A stretch of 56,270 bases of DNA, from assembly GCA_022509145.1 (NCBI GenBank), contig JAFLTX010000004.1:1-56270 (forward strand). The letters run 5' to 3'. Under the pieces are notes generated by a model. That model made no database searches, was not told the DNA's origin, and worked only from the letters and a program-made list of their open reading frames with translations. Position numbers and translations under genes: made by a program. Source of the DNA: Muribaculaceae bacterium (GTDB lineage: Bacteria; Bacteroidota; Bacteroidia; Bacteroidales; Muribaculaceae). Positions 49,978 to 56,270 of this stretch are shown here, piece by piece (position 1 is the stretch's first letter; each line of letters starts with the position of its first letter).

Positions 49978-50901
49978 ATGATCAAAATCGGTATAGCGGG
50001 GGCCGACACCCCGGAGGCGGGTGAATTGCTCAGACTTCTGATCCAACATCCGGAGATAGAGCTGATATTCGCGCACGCGCCTGCGCAGAAAGGTGTGCCC
50101 GTATTCAAGCACCACCGCGGCCTGGTGGGCGACACGGAGCTTCGCTTCACCGAAGCCTTCCCCATAGATAAAATCGACCTGCTGTTCGTCACGTCGGAAG
50201 ATTCGATGCCTCCTGATGTGCCTTTGCCGGATAACGTCAAGGTGGTGATCGTGCAAAAGAACGATGAATTCAAACCGATTGCCGACATAGACGCGGAAGA
50301 ATTTATACCCGGCGTTTCCGAAATGTTCAGGAAACCGCTGGTGAGAATAGGGAGATATAGCAGAGTGTTGCCGCCTGCCACATCTCTCTCTTTAATTGTG
50401 CTTTATCCTCTTGCCACCCATCTGGTGCTTAACGATACGCTCACGCTCAAAATAGGACTCCCGCCGTATAAGAAGGAATCGGTGAATGTGGAACTGATGA
50501 CGGCCGAGCTCGAATCGCTGCTTGAGAAAGTGCAGATGAGCTTCACCCGCTTCAAAAGCGTGGAAGTAGATGCCTCCGACACTCTCAGAGCGCTTACCCT
50601 CGAGGCGAGTTTCGAGAGCACCATCACGGTGGAAGAGATCGTGAAGATGTACGAGAGCATTTACGACGACCATAATTTCACATTTCTTGTGGATACACCA
50701 CCCTCCCCCACCGAAGTGGCCGGCACGCATAAATGCCTGATCCACATTGGGAGAGAAGAGTCGCGCATCAAGATTTCGGCGGTTGCCGACAGCGTGTTGC
50801 GCGGAGGGGCCGGCGATGCCATCCATACTATGAATCTCCTCTTCGGGCTCTTCGAAAAGACGGGGCTTTCGCTTCCGGCCGGATTAGCCTTCAACGACTG
50901 A
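49978..50901 (+). CDS. ArgC-like protein lacking catalytic residues (probable pseudoenzyme)
   Basis: A 307-aa protein clearly homologous to N-acetyl-gamma-glutamyl-phosphate reductase: it opens MIKIGIAGADTPEAGELLRL and the C terminus reads GTHKCLIHIG ... RGGAGDAIHTMNLLFGLFEK, both as in ArgC. Key elements are gone. The NADP glycine motif (GGAG in ArgC) reads GADT. The NPGCFAT catalytic loop reads RVLPPAT (residues 129-135), so proline replaces the nucleophilic cysteine. About 20 residues carrying the substrate loop and catalytic histidine are missing around residues 160-170. The full-length intact frame argues against a fresh pseudogene. It sits one base after argR. A regulatory or binding role is inference. 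Confidence 0.85.
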   Translation: MIKIGIAGADTPEAGELLRLLIQHPEIELIFAHAPAQKGVPVFKHHRGLVGDTELRFTEAFPIDKIDLLFVTSEDSMPPDVPLPDNVKVVIVQKNDEFKPIADIDAEEFIPGVSEMFRKPLVRIGRYSRVLPPATSLSLIVLYPLATHLVLNDTLTLKIGLPPYKKESVNVELMTAELESLLEKVQMSFTRFKSVEVDASDTLRALTLEASFESTITVEEIVKMYESIYDDHNFTFLVDTPPSPTEVAGTHKCLIHIGREESRIKISAVADSVLRGGAGDAIHTMNLLFGLFEKTGLSLPAGLAFND

Positions 50902-50991
50902 GACAGCAAGGTTGCCTCAAAGAGTGTAAAATAGCCGGAGAAAGCTCATTTCAGGGACACGGGAAGGAGCCCAAAGTTGGAAAAAATTTAT

Positions 50992-50999
50992 TAAATTTG
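50992..50999 (+). promoter_or_regulatory. Possible -7 element for ssb
   Basis: TAAATTTG matches TAnnTTTG and lies 36 bases before the ssb start, but no TTTG is seen at the right distance upstream. The spacer 50902-51035 has no terminator, so read-through from argR is also possible. Confidence 0.45.
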
Positions 51000-51035
51000 C
51001 GAAATTTCAAACAGACCAAAAACGGATAGAGACAA

Positions 51036-51371
51036 ATGTCGGTAAACAAAGTAATATTGATAGGAAACGTGGGTAACGATCCCGAGATGTCGTTTCCTGA
51101 ATCGGGCGCTGCCCTTGCCAAATTCTCGCTGGCTACCACCGAGCATCGCTCCGACGGGCGCGAGCTGACTGACTGGCACAAGATAATTATGTTTGGCGAG
51201 AAGGCCCGATTTGCCGAGAATTATATCCGTAAGGGGACAAAGCTATATGTCGAAGGCCGCGTCAAATATCGCGACTGGGAAGACAAATTCAAGGTAAGGC
51301 ACAAAATCACCGAGATCATAGCCGACAATTTTGAGATTTTAGGACGGTCAATAGCATCAAAAGAGCAATAA
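51036..51371 (+). CDS. ssb: Short single-stranded DNA-binding protein
   Basis: A 111-aa OB-fold protein. The N-terminal SVNKVILIGNVGNDPEMSF and the segment LTDWHKIIMFGEKARFAENY are the family signature. KGTKLYVEGRVKYRDWEDKF and the final strand ITEIIADNFEILG complete the OB core. It stops right after the core (SIASKEQ): the flexible linker and acidic DDxPF tip that recruit repair and replication partners are absent. It may therefore be a specialised or secondary SSB. It is 8 bases upstream of speA. Confidence 0.93.
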   Translation: MSVNKVILIGNVGNDPEMSFPESGAALAKFSLATTEHRSDGRELTDWHKIIMFGEKARFAENYIRKGTKLYVEGRVKYRDWEDKFKVRHKITEIIADNFEILGRSIASKEQ

Positions 51372-51379
51372 CAGAAGAG

Positions 51380-53278
51380 ATGAGAAAGTGGAGAATTGAA
51401 GACTCAAACGAGCTTTACAACGTATCGGGCTGGGGCCTGAAATACTTCTCGATAAACGAGAAAGGCCACGTGCAGGTAACGCCGCACGAAGGCGCCACAC
51501 CGATAGACATCCGGGAAGTGATCGACGAACTGAGGGTGAAAGACATCTCGGCGCCGCTGCTGCTGCGTTTCCCGGACATCCTCGACGACCGCATCAGAAA
51601 GCTCTCCAACTGCTTTAAGAAAGCCTCGGAAGAATATAATTATGAGGGAGAAAGCTACATAGTGTATCCCATCAAAGTGAACCAGATGAGGCAGGTGGTG
51701 GAAGAGATCATCAGCCACGGCAACAAGTACAACATCGGACTCGAAGCCGGTTCCAAACCTGAGCTCCATGCTGTGCTGGGCCTCACAAGCCATGCCAACT
51801 CGCTCATCATCTGCAACGGCTATAAGGATGAAGACTACGTAGAGCTTGCCCTTCTGGCCCAGAAGATGGGTAAGAGGATCCACATCGTGGTGGAGAAGCT
51901 CAACGAACTCAAACTCATCTCGACCGTCTCGAAACGATTGGGAATCATTCCAAACATAGGTATCCGCATCAAGCTCACCTCGGCGGGGAGCGGGAAATGG
52001 GAAGGCAGCGGAGGCGACGTAAGCAAATTCGGCCTCAACTCCAGCGAGCTGCTTGACGCGATTGAATTTCTCGAGAAAAACAAGATGCGCGACTCGCTCA
52101 AGCTCATCCATTTCCATATCGGCAGCCAGATCACCAAGATTCGCCGCATCAAGAATGCTTTGCGCGAGGCGATGCAATTCTACGTGCAGCTCTCGAAGAT
52201 GGATTTCAACATCGAATTCGTCGACATAGGCGGCGGCCTCGGAGTGGATTACGACGGCACACGCTCGGCCTCGGGCGAAAGCTCGATGAACTATTCGATA
52301 CAGGAGTATGTGAACGACTCGGTGTTCGCCCTCGTGGATGCCTGCCAGAAGAACGGCCTCAAGCAGCCCAACATCATCACAGAGAGCGGTCGGTCGCTTA
52401 CGGCCCACCATTCGATATTGATAATCGAAGTGCTCGAGACTACGGAGCAACCTATCTGGAACGACAACGACGAGATAGGTGAAGACGCCCACGAGTTGGC
52501 CAAGGAGCTTTACAATATCTGGGACAAAATCAACCCCTCCAGGGTGTTTGAGGATTGGCACGACGCCCTTCAGATCCGCGAAGAGGCTCTCGAGCTCTTC
52601 AGCCTCGGGCTTCTTGACCTCACCACGCGTGCCCAGATAGAGAAGCTGTTCTGGTCTGTGGCCCGCGATGTGCACGACATGACCTTGAACATGAAGCATC
52701 CGCCCGAAGAGCTGAAGCGGATCTCAAAGATGCTTCCGGAGAAATATTTCTGCAATTTCAGTCTGTTCCAAAGTCTTCCCGACAGCTGGGCAATCGACCA
52801 GATGTTCCCCATCATGCCGATCGAGCGTCTCAACGAGAAGCCAAACAGAGAGTGTACCATCCAGGACATCACCTGCGACTCCGACGGGAAAATCAGCCGC
52901 TTCGTGTCGCCGCAGGGCACTTCGGACTCCCTGCCGGTGCATGCCTTGAAATCGAACGAGCATTACTACATCGGCGTCTTCCTCGTAGGTGCCTATCAAG
53001 AGATTCTCGGGGATATGCACAACCTCTTCGGCGACACCAACGCAGTGCATATTTCTGTAGGGAAAGACGGGTATATCATCGAGCAGATCATCGACGGAGA
53101 GCCGGTGGCCGATGTGCTTGACTATGTGGAATATAATCCGAAGAAATTGGTGCGCAATCTTGAAGCCTGGGTATCGGCCTCGATGAAAAACGGCTCGATC
53201 ACGGCAGAGGAAGGTCGCCAGTTTCTCAACAATTACAAGTCAGGCCTTTACGGCATTACGTACCTGGAACGCGACTGA
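51380..53278 (+). CDS. speA: Biosynthetic arginine decarboxylase
   Basis: A 632-aa PLP enzyme converting arginine to agmatine, the first step to putrescine by the agmatine route. PLP lysine K99 lies in YPIKVNQMRQ. The segments FHIGSQITKIRRIKNALREA, VDIGGGLGVDYDGTRS and TESGRSLTAHHS are the hallmark phosphate and substrate regions. The C-terminal part contains the helical insertion and HNLFGDTNAVHI typical of SpeA. Length is standard. Together with nspC it covers two steps of polyamine synthesis in this window. It is followed after two bases by truA. Confidence 0.97.
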   Translation: MRKWRIEDSNELYNVSGWGLKYFSINEKGHVQVTPHEGATPIDIREVIDELRVKDISAPLLLRFPDILDDRIRKLSNCFKKASEEYNYEGESYIVYPIKVNQMRQVVEEIISHGNKYNIGLEAGSKPELHAVLGLTSHANSLIICNGYKDEDYVELALLAQKMGKRIHIVVEKLNELKLISTVSKRLGIIPNIGIRIKLTSAGSGKWEGSGGDVSKFGLNSSELLDAIEFLEKNKMRDSLKLIHFHIGSQITKIRRIKNALREAMQFYVQLSKMDFNIEFVDIGGGLGVDYDGTRSASGESSMNYSIQEYVNDSVFALVDACQKNGLKQPNIITESGRSLTAHHSILIIEVLETTEQPIWNDNDEIGEDAHELAKELYNIWDKINPSRVFEDWHDALQIREEALELFSLGLLDLTTRAQIEKLFWSVARDVHDMTLNMKHPPEELKRISKMLPEKYFCNFSLFQSLPDSWAIDQMFPIMPIERLNEKPNRECTIQDITCDSDGKISRFVSPQGTSDSLPVHALKSNEHYYIGVFLVGAYQEILGDMHNLFGDTNAVHISVGKDGYIIEQIIDGEPVADVLDYVEYNPKKLVRNLEAWVSASMKNGSITAEEGRQFLNNYKSGLYGITYLERD

Positions 53279-53280
53279 AG

Positions 53281-54027
53281 ATGCGTTATTTTCTCAAGCT
53301 TGCTTACGACGGCATCCCCTATCACGGATGGCAGCGACAGCCTAACGCCTCTTCCGTGCAGGAGACCATCGAGCGGGCTCTCTCCACGATGATGCAGCGG
53401 GATGTGGAGATAGTGGGAGCAGGACGCACCGACACCGGTGTGCACGCCCGGACGATGTATGCCCACTTCGACTGCGACCCCATAGAGAACAAAGGGAAGT
53501 TTTTGCAGTCGCTCAACAGGCTTTGCGGCCAAGCGATCGCTATAAAGGATGTGCTTGACGTTGTGCCGGAGGCCCATGCGCGGTTTGATGCGAAAAGCAG
53601 GACTTACCAGTATCACATCACCGGAGAGAAAGACCCCTTTCTGCGCGATTACGCATGGGAAATCGGGAGGATGCCCGACCATGAGAAGATGAACGAGGCG
53701 GCAACACTACTCCTTGAGACAGAAGACTTTACCTCATTTGCAAAACTCCACTCAGACGCCAAGACAAATATATGCGACGTGACTCACGCCCGATGGGAGA
53801 AAACCGGCGAACACGGATTGGTGTTCACCATCACAGCCGACAGGTTTTTGCGCAATATGGTGAGGGCGGTGGTAGGCACCGTTCTCGAAGTTGGGAATGG
53901 AAAGATAAGCATAAACGAATTCAAGGAGATAATCGAGAAGAAGAACAGGTGTGACGCAGGCGTTTCGGTGCCGGCCAAAGGCCTGTTTCTCACCGACATA
54001 GTATATTCACCCGAAATTTTTATATAA
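53281..54027 (+). CDS. truA: tRNA pseudouridine(38-40) synthase TruA
   Basis: A 248-aa enzyme forming pseudouridine at positions 38-40 of the anticodon arm. Catalytic Asp51 lies in GAGRTDTGVHA. Other family signatures are YHGWQRQPNASSVQ, ARFDAKSRTYQYHI and FLRNMVRAVVGT. Length is typical. It starts two bases after the speA stop and ends one base before ligA, so it is the middle of a tight plus-strand operon. Confidence 0.97.
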   Translation: MRYFLKLAYDGIPYHGWQRQPNASSVQETIERALSTMMQRDVEIVGAGRTDTGVHARTMYAHFDCDPIENKGKFLQSLNRLCGQAIAIKDVLDVVPEAHARFDAKSRTYQYHITGEKDPFLRDYAWEIGRMPDHEKMNEAATLLLETEDFTSFAKLHSDAKTNICDVTHARWEKTGEHGLVFTITADRFLRNMVRAVVGTVLEVGNGKISINEFKEIIEKKNRCDAGVSVPAKGLFLTDIVYSPEIFI

Positions 54028-54028
54028 T

Positions 54029-56029
54029 ATGGATGTAAAGGATAGAATCATTGAACTGCGCAATGAATTGAATCGCCACAACCATAACTATTACGTGTTG
54101 AACTCGCCGGAAATCTCGGACCAAGAGTTTGACAAACTGATGAAAGAGCTCGAGGCGCTTGAGGCAGAGCATCCTGAATATGCCGATCCCCTCTCGCCCA
54201 CCCAGCGTGTGGGGAGCGACCTTTCGAACGACTTCCAGCACGTGGTGCATTCTCGGCCGATGATGTCGCTTGCCAATACCTACGACATCTCAGACGTAGA
54301 CGAATGGTTCGAGAGAGTGAGCAAAGCTCTTGAGGGCGAGAAGTTTGACGTAGTGGGTGAATTGAAATTCGACGGCACCTCAATATCTATAATATATGAA
54401 AACGGGAGGCTCGTGAGAGCGGTGACGCGCGGCGACGGCACCCAGGGCGACGACGTTACAGCCAACGTCAAGACCATCAGAAGCATCCCATTGGTGCTCG
54501 AGCCCGGGTCGTGGCCCGCAGAGTTTGAAGTCAGAGGCGAGATATTGATGCCGTGGAAAGTGTTTGACGAGCTGAACCTGGAGCGCGAACGCGCCGGCGA
54601 GCCCCTCTTCGCCAACCCGCGCAACGCCGCCTCCGGCACATTGAAGACTAAAGACAGCCGCGAAGTGGCACGCCGAAAGCTTGACGCCAGGTTCTATTCC
54701 GTACTTAGCGACAATCTCCCTTACGACAACCATTTTCAAAACATGGAAGCCGTGAGAAGCTGGGGGTTCAAGGTTTCGCCGGCCATGAAGTTGCTCCACT
54801 CCCTGGAGGAGGTAGACGAATATATCAACTATTGGGATGAGGAGAGGAAGACGTTGCCTGTCGCCACCGACGGTCTGGTGTTTAAAGTAAATTCAATCCG
54901 TCAGCAACTCAACCTCGGATATACGGCCAAATCTCCGCGCTGGGCCGTGGCTTACAAATTCAATCCCGAAAATGCCTGCACCCAGCTCAGATTCGTTACC
55001 TTCGAGACGGGCCGCATGGGGATTGTGACGCCTGTTGCCAACCTTGAGCCGGTGCTCCTGTCGGGAACCATCGTAAAACGCGCCTCTCTGCATAACGAGG
55101 ATATAATCAAAGAGTTGGATATCCATGAGGGTGACTGGCTCTACGTGGAGAAAGGTGGCGAGATAATCCCGAAGATAACAGGGGTGGATAAGGAAAGACG
55201 CGAGAAAGGCGCCTCCCCCATCGTCTTCGTCAGGGAATGCCCGGAATGCGGGACACCCCTGGTGAAACTCTTCGGCGACGCTCCATGGTGCTGCCCCAAC
55301 CGCTACGGCTGCCGCCCTCAGATTACGGGAAGAATAGAGCATTTTGCCGGCCGCAGGATGATGGACATAGACGGCATCGGCGAGGAGACAGCCGAGCTGC
55401 TCTTCGATTGCGGACTGGTGGAAAACATCGGCGACATCTATGACCTGACAGCCGAGAAGCTCGGAGCGCTTGACCGCATAGGCGAAAAGACGGCCGCAAG
55501 AATCATGGCCGGAATCGAGGCCTCGAAGAGCGTGCCGTTTGAAAGAGTGGTCTACGCGCTTTCGATACCGAATGTTGGCGAGACCACAGGGAAACGCCTG
55601 GCACTCAGTGTGAAATCCATGGACAACCTGCAAAGCATGAGCGAGGAGGAACTCACCGGATTGCCCGAGATAGGCCCGATCATCGCCAAGTCGATATATG
55701 AATATATCCACGAAGAGGCCAACGAAAAGATAATAGAACGGTTGAGGGAAGCGGGTGTGCAGATGGAACTCTCGGCCGACAAACTCCAACCGGCAGGTGA
55801 CAAACTGGCCGGGAAAACAATCGTGATATCGGGTACATTCTCGCACCACTCGCGCGATGAATATAAGGAGATAATCGAGCGTGAGGGAGGTAAAAACGCC
55901 GGCAGCATCTCAAAGAAAACCTCTTTCGTGCTCGCAGGCGAAAACATGGGGCCGGCAAAACGCGAGAAATGCGAGGCTCTCAACATCCCCATGATTTCGG
56001 AAGACGAATTCCTCAAAATGATTGAGTGA
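54029..56029 (+). CDS. ligA: NAD-dependent DNA ligase
   Basis: A 666-aa ligase that seals nicks in replication and repair. The adenylated lysine is K113 in ELKFDGTS (KxDG). The OB-fold region follows. The zinc finger has CPECGTP ... WCCPNRYGC (from about residue 404), then helix-hairpin-helix repeats (DIDGIGEETAELL, DRIGEKTAARI) and a BRCT domain at the end (about 590-666, GKTIVISGTFSHHSRDEYKE). All domains are complete. The stop overlaps the start of the following methyltransferase gene by one base. Confidence 0.97.
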   Translation: MDVKDRIIELRNELNRHNHNYYVLNSPEISDQEFDKLMKELEALEAEHPEYADPLSPTQRVGSDLSNDFQHVVHSRPMMSLANTYDISDVDEWFERVSKALEGEKFDVVGELKFDGTSISIIYENGRLVRAVTRGDGTQGDDVTANVKTIRSIPLVLEPGSWPAEFEVRGEILMPWKVFDELNLERERAGEPLFANPRNAASGTLKTKDSREVARRKLDARFYSVLSDNLPYDNHFQNMEAVRSWGFKVSPAMKLLHSLEEVDEYINYWDEERKTLPVATDGLVFKVNSIRQQLNLGYTAKSPRWAVAYKFNPENACTQLRFVTFETGRMGIVTPVANLEPVLLSGTIVKRASLHNEDIIKELDIHEGDWLYVEKGGEIIPKITGVDKERREKGASPIVFVRECPECGTPLVKLFGDAPWCCPNRYGCRPQITGRIEHFAGRRMMDIDGIGEETAELLFDCGLVENIGDIYDLTAEKLGALDRIGEKTAARIMAGIEASKSVPFERVVYALSIPNVGETTGKRLALSVKSMDNLQSMSEEELTGLPEIGPIIAKSIYEYIHEEANEKIIERLREAGVQMELSADKLQPAGDKLAGKTIVISGTFSHHSRDEYKEIIEREGGKNAGSISKKTSFVLAGENMGPAKREKCEALNIPMISEDEFLKMIE

Positions 56030-56270
56030 TGCAGACTTACCTCGAGGCTGACGGTTTGCTGATACCTGACAGCATCGTGGCGGAGCAATCTTCAAGCGAC
56101 CTGACCGCACGGTTTGCCGCCTCGCTTGTGCCGCAAGGAGGGACAGTTGCCGACCTGACCGCAGGCCTGGGCGTGAATTCATGGTGGCTCGCACAGCGTT
56201 CTAAGACGGTATATGCAGTGGAACGCGAACCCAGTCGGGCCGAGGCGCTTCGATTCAACTTCGAGTTGAC
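56029..56270 (+). CDS. SAM-dependent methyltransferase, 3' end beyond the window
   Basis: About 80 residues are visible. The start overlaps the ligA stop (TGATG). After a helical N terminus, the motif TVADLTAGLGVNSWWLAQ (near residues 39-56) is a SAM-binding motif I, and VYAVEREPSRAEALRFNFE is the acidic motif II. The wording resembles the class I methyltransferases with a THUMP-like C-terminal domain found in Bacteroidota, but the diagnostic part is missing here. Confidence 0.72.
   Translation, partial: MQTYLEADGLLIPDSIVAEQSSSDLTARFAASLVPQGGTVADLTAGLGVNSWWLAQRSKTVYAVEREPSRAEALRFNFEL

Noticed and set aside
51404-52699. 431-codon open frame opposite speA
   Set aside because: Antisense to a textbook SpeA, and its composition (His/Val/Glu-rich, no domain) is typical of reverse-frame artefacts.

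Overview
The window reads as chromosomal DNA of a Bacteroidota gut-type bacterium of the order Bacteroidales; a Muribaculaceae-like genus is my guess, but the family level is inference. The evidence is the recurrent promoter pattern TTTG - 18 to 20 nt - TAnnTTTG, the near absence of strong Shine-Dalgarno sequences, and the gene content: a TonB-dependent receptor with an N-terminal carboxypeptidase-regulatory-like domain, DUF5686 and DUF5106 proteins, carboxynorspermidine decarboxylase, a Bacteroidota-type RpoZ next to BamD, and several outer-membrane barrel proteins. I see no transposase, integrase, CRISPR array or rRNA operon. This is mostly core chromosome, and the unusual material lies in the intergenic DNA and in a few divergent proteins.

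Layout. 1-3.3 kb (minus): the 5' part of tRNA-Arg(ACG), an ECF sigma factor with its own promoter and terminator, prmA, and a small envelope cluster (two YtxH-like proteins, a holin-X-like membrane protein, a 109-aa basic protein). 3.5-14.9 kb (plus): a Trp/Gly/Pro-rich secreted protein, two outer-membrane barrels, a flippase-like membrane protein, uvrA, a CYTH phosphohydrolase and a DUF5686 protein. 15-16 kb: a ROK sugar kinase with its own promoter and terminator. 16-20.2 kb (minus): maf, kdsC, a DUF2520 protein, an ATP-grasp-like orphan, rpoZ and bamD. 20.2-22.1 kb: a lone secreted leucine-rich-repeat protein flanked by repeat-rich spacers. 22.1-24.4 kb (plus): tgt and an LptF/G permease. 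24.4-40 kb (minus): TonB-dependent receptor, M3 and M16 peptidases, 5-formyltetrahydrofolate cyclo-ligase, S41 peptidase, dCMP deaminase, trxB, lolA, ftsK and a lipoprotein L,D-transpeptidase. 40.3-56.3 kb (plus): S1/P1 nuclease, a stand-alone HsdR-N nuclease domain, UvrD helicase, nspC, a BadF-type kinase, DUF5106, DoxX, mnmA, bifunctional nuclease, argR, an ArgC-like protein, ssb, speA, truA, ligA and the start of a SAM methyltransferase.

How genes work together. Envelope biogenesis dominates (BamD, LolA, LptF/G, KdsC, L,D-transpeptidase, barrels and secreted peptidases). DNA repair and replication are also well represented (UvrA, UvrD, LigA, SSB, FtsK). SpeA makes agmatine from arginine and NspC completes spermidine synthesis by the carboxyspermidine route. 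ArgR sits two genes upstream of ssb-speA, separated only by an ArgC homologue.

Most notable: the protein directly after argR is clearly homologous to N-acetyl-glutamyl-phosphate reductase but lacks the catalytic cysteine, the catalytic histidine region and the nucleotide-binding glycine motif, so it looks like a conserved-length pseudoenzyme in an arginine/polyamine gene neighbourhood. Other points are a Tgt without its zinc cysteines, an SSB without the acidic tail, and three unrelated intergenic tandem arrays that all have a 9-bp period.
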